From Planctomycetota bacterium (lineage in GTDB: Bacteria > Planctomycetota > Planctomycetia > Pirellulales > Thermoguttaceae): a stretch of DNA of 15,777 nucleotides. The stretch lies in assembly GCA_013202535.1 (NCBI GenBank), contig JABMRP010000254.1:1-15777 (forward strand). Reading direction: 5' to 3'. The first letter of the stretch is position 1. Every line of letters begins with the position of its first letter. Positions 1-6,362 of this stretch are shown piece after piece. The translations under genes were made by a program, and so were the position numbers. The notes beneath the pieces are model-generated. The model had not been told where the DNA came from. It did not search any database and saw nothing but the letters and a program-made list of their open reading frames with translations.

Positions 1-963
1 ATCGAACTCGCCGGCTGGGAGTTCGATTTTCCCGCGGGATCGAAGACGTTTCGCTGCGGAGCCGTCCCACTGGAGGAATCCGACGGTCGCAAGGTCGGGT
101 ACATTTTGTCGCTGGTCGACATCACCGAGAGTGTCGTCGCGAGGAACGAGCTGGTGGCGATGCTGATCACGTCCGGCTTCGTGCTGGTCGGGCTGCTGTG
201 CGGGTTCTTCTGGGGCTATCTCGGATGGGTGCAACGCGAGGTGGCTGATACCCAGGCTGAGATAGAAATCTCGTTGAAGCGCGAGCGTTCCTTTGCCGGC
301 GACGTGGCCCACGAACTGAGGACCCCCTTGGCCGGAATGCGATCGACGATCGACGTGGCCCTGTTCTGCGATGAGCAGACCGGCGAATATCGCGAATCGC
401 TGCAGGATTGCTCGTCGATCGTCGAGAAGATGGAATCGCTGGTGGACAACCTGTTCTTGCTGGCCCGGTTCGACCGCGAGAAGGCTGCCAACCGCAAGGC
501 GACGATCGGCCTGTCGGAGCTTATCGACGAATGCTGGCAGCCGCTACGACAACAAGCGGCCAAGCGTTCCCTGGCCTTCGAGAACCGGGTGTCCAAGGAT
601 CTTGCTGGCATTTCCGACCGTGTCAGCCTTTCCATCATCCTCTCCAATCTGCTCGAAAACAGCGTGGAATACGCCGACTCCAACGGGCGGATTTGGGTGA
701 CCGGCGGCAAGGACTCCGCGGGCGCCGTCTACGTGGCGATTGCCAACACCGGATGCCAACTGTCCCAGGCCGAGGCGTCGATGGCGTTCCAGACCTTTTG
801 GCGGGCCGACGCTTCCCGCGGCAGTGACGGAAAGCACGTCGGCCTGGGGCTCTCGCTGGCCCGACGTCTGGCCAGATCGCTCGGTGGAGACGCTTCGGCC
901 GACGTCAACGAAGACGGCGTGTTCGCCGTCCGCGTCTTCTTGGACGGGAGTTCCCAACCGTAG
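1..963 (+). CDS. Sensor histidine kinase, 5' end outside window
   Basis: The frame is open from the first base to TAG at 961-963, so about 320 C-terminal residues are visible; the TTG at 106 is not a real start. In order it shows the end of an extracytoplasmic sensor region, one membrane segment (about bases 154-230, hydrophobic with an FFWGYL core), a short linker, and a HisKA domain with H-box VAHELRTPL (phosphorylated His codon 310-312). The HATPase domain has N-box NLLENSVEYA (near 646-675), a variant G1 box ANTG, an F-box FQTFWRAD and a G2 box VGLGLSLARR. This is a membrane kinase of the class that normally pairs with OmpR/PhoB-type response regulators. No regulator is visible; it may lie upstream. 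The next gene is 313 bases away and belongs to the cytochrome block, so a role in controlling it is plausible but inferred. Confidence 0.92.
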   Translation: MELAGWEFDFPAGSKTFRCGAVPLEESDGRKVGYILSLVDITESVVARNELVAMLITSGFVLVGLLCGFFWGYLGWVQREVADTQAEIEISLKRERSFAGDVAHELRTPLAGMRSTIDVALFCDEQTGEYRESLQDCSSIVEKMESLVDNLFLLARFDREKAANRKATIGLSELIDECWQPLRQQAAKRSLAFENRVSKDLAGISDRVSLSIILSNLLENSVEYADSNGRIWVTGGKDSAGAVYVAIANTGCQLSQAEASMAFQTFWRADASRGSDGKHVGLGLSLARRLARSLGGDASADVNEDGVFAVRVFLDGSSQP

Positions 964-1078
964 CGGGCAGATGGCTCTGGCCCGGCGGCAGCAACCGGTT
1001 TTCCGGTTGTGAAACGGCATTCCGCGGCGGCACCCCCCGTGCCGGGGAGGTGGGGACGTACGCAGGACGTTGCCGTGC

Positions 1079-1129
1079 GGAAAAGCCCGGCGGCTTTCAT
1101 CTTTTCTTCATCACTCCCTTGGTATTATC
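1079..1129 (+). promoter_or_regulatory. PhoB/OmpR-type box and promoter, copy 1
   Basis: GGCGG (1089-1093) is followed by half-sites CTTTCAT (1094-1100) and TCTTCAT (1105-1111), exactly 11 bases apart. Then come 11 bases and TATTAT (1123-1128) as the -10. PhoB-family activators bind 11-base direct repeats that replace the -35 about 10 bases before the -10. The same element occurs twice more before the third cytochrome gene. A dyad AAAGCC-CGGC-GGCTTT (1082-1097) overlaps the upstream edge. A second imperfect inverted repeat (1108-1116 with 1132-1140) flanks the -10. The alternative reading, a terminator-like hairpin with a pyrimidine tail, explains only the upstream half. Confidence 0.55.
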
Positions 1130-1163
1130 GAGAGTGGTGACGAGGAGGGAGACTCGGTCGCAG

Positions 1164-1205
1164 GCAATCCCCCCGTAGGCAAGGCTATCGTAGGCAAGGG
1201 ATTGC
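1164..1205 (+). promoter_or_regulatory. Stem-loop with internal direct repeat in leader
   Basis: GCAATCCC (1164-1171) pairs with GGGATTGC (1198-1205). The sequence between them carries two copies of CGTAGGCAAGG (1174-1184 and 1189-1199). It lies in the presumed 5' leader of the first cytochrome gene. It could be an RNA control element or a protein-binding site. I looked for the conserved motifs of GEMM cyclic-dinucleotide riboswitches, which are common before multiheme cytochromes, and did not find them. Confidence 0.35.
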
Positions 1206-1276
1206 AGACGTAAGCGGCGACTCCGATTTGCACGACTTCTTACATCCATTTCTCCAAGGGGCGAAAGTTAAGATCC

Positions 1277-2494
1277 ATGAACGCACCGAACTCGATCCGA
1301 TCTCTTGCGTGGGTTGCGGCCGCGCTAGCCGTTGTCGCGCTGACACCCGTTTCCCTCCTCGCGCAGCATCACTTTCCCAACCGCGATGATCCCTGGGGCG
1401 CGGGGTCCTGCACGACCTGCCATGGGCCCGATCTGGGCGGCGGCATTGGACCTTCCTGCACGTCTTGTCACAGCGACTTTGTCGCTCCGAATCCACCGGC
1501 GTCGGGGCATCACTTCCCTGGCCGCGAAGCGCCGTTGACTAATTGCACTTTGTGCCATGGCGATGACCTGAACGGCGACGTGGGGCCTTCTTGCTTCACC
1601 TGTCACGAACAACTGTGGAACGGTGGTGGAGGGGGCAACTCGCCGCCGAACGTGAATCACGGCGGTCCTTACCAGGGCGTTGCCGGTAAGGCCGTACAAC
1701 TCGACGCCTCGAAGACGACCGATTCTGACGGAGACGCCTTGACCTACCTGTGGCTTTTCGGAGACAGCACGCCGCCTCAATTCCCCAGCCAGAACCCGAA
1801 GGCCACCCATGTCTATGAGGCGGCCGGAACCTACACCGCAACGCTCACCGTGACCGATGAAGTCAACCTCCCGGTGATTGAGACCGTGGAGGTCGAGATC
1901 ACGTTGACGAATTCACCACCCGACGTGGATCCGGGCGGTCCCTATTCGGGCGACGTCGACCAGCCGGTGCAGTTCGACGCGTCCGACACGTCCGATTCCG
2001 ACGGGGATACGCTCAGCTACACGTGGGATTTTGGCGACAGCAGCGCGCCTTCAGGGCCCAGCGCAAGCCCGACGATCAGTCATACCTACACGCAAGCGGG
2101 GACCTACACCGTGGAACTCGCGGTGTCCGACGGGGTCAACGATCCGGAAGTGGTTGAACTGCAGGTCACGGTCACCGGTCCGCCGCCTCCGGGAGGCGAT
2201 CCTCCGGGAGGCGATTCTCCGGGAGGCAAGTCCTGGGCGGTGAAACTCCCCTACTTGCCCGCCGATTTCAACGTTGCGATGGAGGATTTTGCCGGCATTC
2301 TGTTGACCGAGGCAACGCTTCCCAGCGGTGAGGTCTACTTCGGGATCGGGATGGAGAGCGGCGGCACCATCTTCTGGATGGACGTGACCGGCGCCATTTT
2401 CTTCGGCAACATTGATCCCGTTGCCGGAAACATGCAGGGAGTCGTGTTCGGCTACAACGGAGCCGGCTCCCTCTGGTTCGCAGAGCCACTCTGA
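1277..2494 (+). CDS. Secreted tetraheme cytochrome c with two PKD domains
   Basis: A protein of 405 residues. A Sec signal peptide (1-30, ending SLLAQ) is followed by two diheme modules of the form HH-x-P-x-R, CxxCHG-x-DL, GPSCxxCH. The CxxCH hemes are at residues 45, 61, 90 and 106. PKD domain 1 is at about 123-209 (FGDS motif) and PKD domain 2 at about 213-300 (WDFGD motif). A Pro/Gly linker (301-318) from a 15-base tandem repeat leads to a C-terminal domain (319-405). That domain is shared with the next two cytochromes (FWMD, FFGNID, YNGA, WFAEPL), and I cannot assign it to a named family. PKD domains are typical of surface or extracellular proteins, so an extracellular electron carrier is likely (inference). 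The ATG at 1277 gives a good signal peptide; AAGGGG (1256-1261) is rather distant for a Shine-Dalgarno sequence. It is probably co-transcribed with the next gene, 74 bases on. Confidence 0.9.
   Translation: MNAPNSIRSLAWVAAALAVVALTPVSLLAQHHFPNRDDPWGAGSCTTCHGPDLGGGIGPSCTSCHSDFVAPNPPASGHHFPGREAPLTNCTLCHGDDLNGDVGPSCFTCHEQLWNGGGGGNSPPNVNHGGPYQGVAGKAVQLDASKTTDSDGDALTYLWLFGDSTPPQFPSQNPKATHVYEAAGTYTATLTVTDEVNLPVIETVEVEITLTNSPPDVDPGGPYSGDVDQPVQFDASDTSDSDGDTLSYTWDFGDSSAPSGPSASPTISHTYTQAGTYTVELAVSDGVNDPEVVELQVTVTGPPPPGGDPPGGDSPGGKSWAVKLPYLPADFNVAMEDFAGILLTEATLPSGEVYFGIGMESGGTIFWMDVTGAIFFGNIDPVAGNMQGVVFGYNGAGSLWFAEPL
2186..2230 (+). repeat. Three 15-base tandem repeats encoding PPGGD linker
   Basis: Units at 2186-2200, 2201-2215 and 2216-2230 share the core CTCCGGGAGGC. 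The first two are identical; the third differs at three positions. They encode a flexible Pro-Gly-Gly-Asp linker between the second PKD domain and the C-terminal domain. Copy number may vary between strains by slippage. Confidence 0.85.
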
Positions 2495-2568
2495 TATTCT
2501 TGCGACTACTTGTGGTAACAATCCATGCAGGAAGCGTTTAAGGAGTAACGGTCGTTGCCGGGTATCGG

Positions 2569-3879
2569 ATGAATCGAACCCTTATTCTTTCGGCGATCAT
2601 CGCGGGCTGCGCGATCGGTTTCTGCGCAGTGGAAGCCATTGGCCTGGGAGTCAAAGGATCCGCTCACGACTTCACGTCGTACGCATGGTGGCCCAGCGAG
2701 TACCTCTGTTTGACTTGTCACTCGGCACAAGCGACGTTCAATCACAAACTCTCCACCGAGACCTACACCGTCTCCAATAGCCCGACGCTGGACGCCACCG
2801 ATCTGGGCCAGCCCGGCGGAACCTCGGCCGAGTGCCTGAGTTGCCACGACGGGACGGTTCCGCTGGACAGTTTCGGGAGCCACGAAGGTTCGACCCGCAT
2901 GACTGGCTCGGCCGTCTTCGGAACCGACATCAGGCACCACCATCCGGTCAGCTTCACCTACAACGCGGCCTTGGCGGTCACCGACGGACAGTTGCACAAC
3001 CCGGCGACGACCCCCAGCGGGCTAGGCGGAACGATCACCCAGGACATGCTCTCGGACGCGTCGAAGATCGAGTGCAGTACGTGCCACGACCAGCACGGGT
3101 ACAGCGGGCTGCCGAGCTTTCTGGTCAAACCGATCGAGGGAGTTGTCCTCTGCAATACGTGCCACGTGGGGCAGTCCACGGCGGACGCCCATCACATCCC
3201 CGGCCGCCAGGACCCCTGGAACAACTGCACCATGTGCCATGGGGGCGATCTGACCGGCGACATGGGGCCGTCGTGCATGGCCTGTCACAACGACTTCGTT
3301 CCTCCCTTGCCGCCGGCGCCGGGCCATCACGCGCCGAACCGCGACGACCCCTTCGGCACGGGCAATTGCTCGCTGTGCCACGGCGCGGACCTGACCGGCG
3401 ACATGGGGCCTTCGTGCTACACCTGTCACGATCAAGTGTGGCCCGATCCCGACTTCGCCCCGCTGGCCGATGCCAACGGCCTGACGGACACGGCCCCGGC
3501 GGCCGCCGAGGCCCCGGCCAACCTGCCTCCGGAAGTGGACGCCAGCGGGCCCTACACGGGCGTTGCCGACGTGGCCGTTGAAATCAGCGAAGACACGGAG
3601 CCTCCCGAGGCCGATGCCTGGGCGGTCAAAATGCCGTACCTATTTGCCGATTCCTCGGTGAGCTTTGAGAAGTTCGGCGAGGTCCTCTTCGTCAGGACAA
3701 CGCACACCGGCGGTGAGGTCCGCTTCGGGCTCGGCGCGGAGTTCGGCAAGGTGATCTTCTGGATGGACCCCACGGGAGCCGTCTTCTTCGGCAATATCGA
3801 TCGCCATGCCGGAACGATGCGGGGAATCGTCTTCGACTACAACGGAGCCAGCTCCATTTGGTTCGCGGAGCCACTCTGA
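2569..3879 (+). CDS. Secreted octaheme cytochrome c, shared C-terminal domain
   Basis: A protein of 436 residues with a hydrophobic N-terminal signal (about 1-24). Eight CxxCH motifs start at residues 47, 89, 169, 195, 220, 236, 267 and 283. The first four form a doubled-CxxCH-type domain with a conserved HHHPVS (123-128) that probably supplies distal heme ligands. The last four form two diheme modules (208-291) closely matching those of the preceding gene. A PKD remnant follows (about 319-339, with GPYTGVADVAVE but no FGD core), then the shared C-terminal domain (350-436). By hand count about 53 of 86 C-terminal residues match the preceding protein, and the last bases of the two genes are nearly identical, which suggests duplication. 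The start is ATG; AAGGAG (2540-2545) lies 23 bases upstream, beyond normal spacing, and no other in-frame start exists before the TAA at 2539. Likely exported to or beyond the outer membrane. Confidence 0.9.
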   Translation: MNRTLILSAIIAGCAIGFCAVEAIGLGVKGSAHDFTSYAWWPSEYLCLTCHSAQATFNHKLSTETYTVSNSPTLDATDLGQPGGTSAECLSCHDGTVPLDSFGSHEGSTRMTGSAVFGTDIRHHHPVSFTYNAALAVTDGQLHNPATTPSGLGGTITQDMLSDASKIECSTCHDQHGYSGLPSFLVKPIEGVVLCNTCHVGQSTADAHHIPGRQDPWNNCTMCHGGDLTGDMGPSCMACHNDFVPPLPPAPGHHAPNRDDPFGTGNCSLCHGADLTGDMGPSCYTCHDQVWPDPDFAPLADANGLTDTAPAAAEAPANLPPEVDASGPYTGVADVAVEISEDTEPPEADAWAVKMPYLFADSSVSFEKFGEVLFVRTTHTGGEVRFGLGAEFGKVIFWMDPTGAVFFGNIDRHAGTMRGIVFDYNGASSIWFAEPL

Positions 3880-3974
3880 GGTGTCACGCATGTACATCAG
3901 ATCGGTTAAATCGGCCGGATGGACTCCACCCAAACTCTGTGCGATGGCAGCCGGGGCAGAGGTAGCCGGGGGCA

Positions 3975-4023
3975 GGAAAGCCTGGCGGTTTTCACCAATC
4001 CTTCATGTCTTGTTGGTAGGATC
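3975..4023 (+). promoter_or_regulatory. PhoB/OmpR-type box and promoter, copy 2
   Basis: GGCGG (3984-3988), half-sites TTTTCAC (3989-3995) and CCTTCAT (4000-4006) at an 11-base period, 10 bases, then TAGGAT (4017-4022). A dyad GAAAGCC-TGGC-GGTTTTC (3976-3993) overlaps the upstream edge. It is the distal of two tandem copies before the octaheme PKD cytochrome gene at 4228. Confidence 0.5.
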
Positions 4024-4096
4024 ACAAACTGTCGAGTCGGCGTGCCGGAAAAATCTGGCGGTTTTCACCGTATTTTCATGTCTTGTTGATAGAATC
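3982..4096 (+). repeat. Tandem 42-base direct repeat
   Basis: Bases 3982-4023 and 4055-4096 match at 35 of 42 positions by hand count. The differences are a five-base block inside the half-site spacer and second half-site, plus two G-to-A changes around the -10. The copies are 31 bases apart. This looks like duplication of a whole promoter module. Confidence 0.9.
4047..4096 (+). promoter_or_regulatory. PhoB/OmpR-type box and promoter, copy 3
   Basis: GGCGG (4057-4061), half-sites TTTTCAC (4062-4068) and TTTTCAT (4073-4079) at an 11-base period, 10 bases, then TAGAAT (4090-4095). This is the cleanest copy: the two half-sites agree in six of seven bases and the -10 is closer to consensus than in copy 2. 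Initiation here would give a leader of roughly 125 bases. Confidence 0.55.
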
Positions 4097-4227
4097 GTCA
4101 GCATGGTCGATTGGCTTGCTTGAAGAGCCTGTTTTCCCCCGTTCTTCCATGGCCTCGGGGTAGAGCCAGTGGAATTAGGGTGTTGGATTAATCCTATGAT
4201 CGCCTCTGCAAATGGGAGAATCGAGAG

Positions 4228-5973
4228 ATGAGAAAAGTATGTTTCTTTACGGCGATCGCGGCTGTCGCGATCGTTGGCCTTTGGGCAACCGGTTATGCCC
4301 ACGAGGATGGCGTGGGTGACGTGTCCAACGGGGGCAGTCGCATCCACGAGGCGCACGACCCGCTGCCCGATTGGCTGCTCCCTCCCGGGGGTATTCAAGA
4401 CACCGAACACGATTTTGATGTTCTCGTGGACGACGGGGACCCCGAGACTGAAGAGCAAGGCTGTATCGTCTGCCATGACGGACCGATCTGGAACCATGAA
4501 GAGACGGACCAACCCGACAATGGCGGGTACGTCTCCTCGGATACGACCGGCACGGACAACCCGCAGCCGGCCGAAATCAGCCTCAAGTGCCTGGGCTGCC
4601 ACGACGGGACCCTTCCGATCGACGCCTTTGGCGGAGCCGCCGGCACGGAACTGCTGAAGATCGGTTCTGGAGACGGCGCGTATCTCGGCACCGACCTCAA
4701 GCACCACCACCCGGTGGGCATCGTCTACGACGACGCCCCCGACGCGTCGTCCCACATGGTTCCGAGGAACGGCCTGAACCGCTACGGCTCCAAGCCCAAC
4801 GAATTGTTGGTTGACGGCAAAGTCGAGTGCGTGAGCTGCCACAACCAGCATACGCACGCCCAGGAAAACAACCTCGAGAACGCGGTGGGTCGCTACTCGA
4901 ACGTGCATGAGTGGGGACATTTCATCCGGCTGGACCATCTCTGCTTCCACTGCCACGAGCGCTACCAGCACGACGTGGTCGATCGCGACGTCAGTCCCTT
5001 TGCCAAATCCCACCACTTCCCGCAGCGTGACGACCCGTGGGGTCTTGATCGGGGCAATGACGAAGGCGCCGCCATCGCGTGTGCCTTCTGCCACGACGTC
5101 GAGGGTGCCCATCCGGACTATCCCGGCGCCCCGCACAACAGCCCATGCGTGGGCTGCCACGCCACGTGGGACGCGACTCCGGGCACTTCGCCGGCCGCCG
5201 GCAGCGCATCGAGCCATCACGGATTCGGGGCTGAACGCTTCGACCCGTTGGCTGAGTGTGCCGTGTGCCATGCCGACACCGAAACCGGACAGCTCACCGG
5301 AGCCGCGTTCGGTATCTACGACACGCCCGGATGCAACAGTTGCCACGCCGACATGTGGTCGCAGCCCGAGTTCTCCGTGGACGCCGGTGGTCCTTACGAG
5401 GACGAAGCCGGCGATACGACGACGCTGAGCGCCAGCTTCGTTCTGCCGGCCACCCCCGCCGAAGGGGATACGCTGACGGCCGCGTGGAACATGGGAGACG
5501 GCACCCCGCCCGCCTTCCCCACGACAATCACCTTCACCGGTGGGTCGTGGAACGGCGACCTGACGACTTCGCACGTCTTCCCGGTCGGCACGACCGAGGG
5601 TATCGTTACGCTGGCCAACGGATCCGACGATCCGGTCACCGATACGTTCACCGTGACGGTCACGGATCCCGCCGCTCCCACGGCTGACAGTTGGGACGTG
5701 GACCCGGCGGCCGAGGAGGACTTCGAGATTACCTTCGAAAAAGCCGCCGGCGACACGGAGGGTGTCTTCACCGCCATCAAGAACGGGTCGTCCGTGGCCT
5801 TCGGCATGGAGGCGGCCGGAACCACCTTCTGGTTCGACATGGAGTTCACCATCGAAAGCTGGGGGGTGGGAAGCACCTACTTCGCCAATATCAACCGCGG
5901 CAACGGAACGATGAACGGCATCGTTATTACCGCCGGCGGAGGACTGGACACCTTCACCGCGGAGAAGAACTGA
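4228..5973 (+). CDS. Secreted octaheme cytochrome c with PKD domain
   Basis: A protein of 581 residues with a signal peptide (about 1-24, ending GYA-HE). Eight CxxCH motifs start at residues 79, 121, 201, 239, 285, 307, 344 and 369. The first four, with HHHPVG at 159-164, match the N-terminal domain of the preceding octaheme protein. The last four are a diverged, longer version of the diheme modules (HHFPQRDDPWG at 262-272). A PKD-like domain (about 381-481, with AGGPY and WNMGDG) precedes a C-terminal domain (488-581). That domain is a distant but recognisable relative of the one in the two upstream cytochromes (DSWDV, FWFD, YFANIN, GTMNGIV). GGGAG (4213-4217) sits at normal Shine-Dalgarno spacing before the ATG. 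The gene has its own duplicated promoter element and is followed by a strong terminator. Role as an extracellular electron carrier is inferred. Confidence 0.9.
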   Translation: MRKVCFFTAIAAVAIVGLWATGYAHEDGVGDVSNGGSRIHEAHDPLPDWLLPPGGIQDTEHDFDVLVDDGDPETEEQGCIVCHDGPIWNHEETDQPDNGGYVSSDTTGTDNPQPAEISLKCLGCHDGTLPIDAFGGAAGTELLKIGSGDGAYLGTDLKHHHPVGIVYDDAPDASSHMVPRNGLNRYGSKPNELLVDGKVECVSCHNQHTHAQENNLENAVGRYSNVHEWGHFIRLDHLCFHCHERYQHDVVDRDVSPFAKSHHFPQRDDPWGLDRGNDEGAAIACAFCHDVEGAHPDYPGAPHNSPCVGCHATWDATPGTSPAAGSASSHHGFGAERFDPLAECAVCHADTETGQLTGAAFGIYDTPGCNSCHADMWSQPEFSVDAGGPYEDEAGDTTTLSASFVLPATPAEGDTLTAAWNMGDGTPPAFPTTITFTGGSWNGDLTTSHVFPVGTTEGIVTLANGSDDPVTDTFTVTVTDPAAPTADSWDVDPAAEEDFEITFEKAAGDTEGVFTAIKNGSSVAFGMEAAGTTFWFDMEFTIESWGVGSTYFANINRGNGTMNGIVITAGGGLDTFTAEKN

Positions 5974-5997
5974 CCCGTTACGCGGTAGTGTAAAACC

Positions 5998-6019
5998 GCA
6001 ATCTCTCCCGAGAGATTGC
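5998..6019. other. Perfect 10-bp hairpin with two-base loop
   Basis: GCAATCTCTC (5998-6007) and GAGAGATTGC (6010-6019) are exact reverse complements separated by CC. No T tract follows. It may protect the 3' end of the upstream transcript or bind a protein. A smaller alternative pairing, GCGGT (5982-5986) with ACCGC (5995-5999), would exclude its first bases. Confidence 0.6.
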
Positions 6020-6027
6020 TGAATCCG

Positions 6028-6083
6028 GCCCTTGCCCGGCTTGTGAAGCAGAAGCGACACAAGTCTGGCAAGGGCTTCTTTAT
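6028..6083 (+). terminator. Rho-independent terminator after cytochrome block
   Basis: GCCCTTGCC (6028-6036) pairs with GGCAAGGGC (6067-6075). The inner CTTGTG (6040-6045) pairs with CACAAG (6058-6063). One C/T mismatch, one G-C and one G-T pair join the two helices into an 18-position stem with a 12-base loop. TTCTTTAT follows directly. This is the best terminator in the window and separates the three-cytochrome block from resB-ccsA. Confidence 0.8.
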
Positions 6084-6203
6084 CGGCGTTTTGGGCTGAG
6101 ACTTTCTACCTGTTGACGCGCGTGTCCGTGAGGCCGGTTGAAGATCTTTCCCACGTTTTTGCTTGCGGCTGAAGGCCACATGAGGCTCAACTCCCGTCCC
6201 TTG

Positions 6204-6336
6204 GGTATACCGGAGACCGAGGGGCGGATCACCGCCCCGGGCGGGGCTTGCCCGGGGGCTATCGGCGTGATAGGCTTGAGGATACCGGCAGTTCACGTCG
6301 ATTCCAGCCCCTTCGCCGCCGGTAGCCTCGATATCC
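6204..6336 (+). promoter_or_regulatory. Structured 5' leader of resB (candidate RNA element)
   Basis: GGGGCGG-ATCA-CCGCCCC (6221-6238) and CCCCGGGC-(7)-GCCCGGGG (6235-6257) are two strong hairpins that share bases 6235-6238 and so exclude each other. They are followed by CTATC-GGCGT-GATAG (6259-6273) and a long-range pairing of 6278-6289 with 6318-6329 (11 of 12 bases). I do not recognise a named riboswitch. The structure could control cytochrome maturation in cis or simply be GC-rich filler. Confidence 0.35.
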
Positions 6337-6362
6337 TTTTCCTCCGCGTCCGAGTAACCGTT

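Larger units (their letters stand above)
964..1276. other. Intergenic region before the first cytochrome gene
   Basis: This gap of 313 bases holds no convincing gene. It contains two small hairpins: CAACCGG-TTTT-CCGGTTG (992-1009) and CGGCAC-CCCCC-GTGCCG (1028-1044). Neither has a T tract, so terminator function for the kinase gene is only possible. A composite promoter-like element follows at 1079-1129, then a transcribed leader of about 140 bases with a stem around a direct repeat (1164-1205). Confidence 0.6.
3880..4227. other. Intergenic region with duplicated promoter element
   Basis: This gap of 348 bases has no supportable gene. It holds two copies of a 42-base element (3982-4023 and 4055-4096, offset 73 bases) and a leader of about 130 bases with a perfect palindrome GGATTAATCC (4185-4194). 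A TATGAT (4195-4200) could be a further -10 but has no good -35. I see no strong terminator after the gene ending at 3879. Confidence 0.6.
5974..6362. other. Intergenic region: hairpins, terminator, resB leader
   Basis: This gap of 389 bases holds a perfect hairpin (5998-6019), a long terminator-like hairpin (6028-6083) and a hairpin-rich leader before resB (6204-6362). The frame of resB stays open back to a TTG at 6138. That extension has no signal-like or conserved sequence and is full of hairpins, so I treat it as untranslated. Confidence 0.6.

Noticed and set aside
1140..1276. GEMM-type cyclic dinucleotide riboswitch before the first cytochrome gene
   Set aside because: The stem and repeats do not carry the conserved tetraloop-receptor and ligand-site sequences of that class.
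2186..2230. CRISPR-like short repeat
   Set aside because: The three 15-base units are directly tandem, in frame, and encode a protein linker; there are no spacers.
4003..6060. 685-residue open frame on the - strand opposite the third cytochrome
   Set aside because: It mirrors a gene with eight CxxCH motifs and a signal peptide. Long antisense frames are expected in GC-rich DNA, and its translation has no recognisable domain.
6138..6362. In-frame N-terminal extension of ResB from a TTG
   Set aside because: The segment is hairpin-rich and lacks ResB-like sequence; ATG 6363 gives the normal ResB N terminus.
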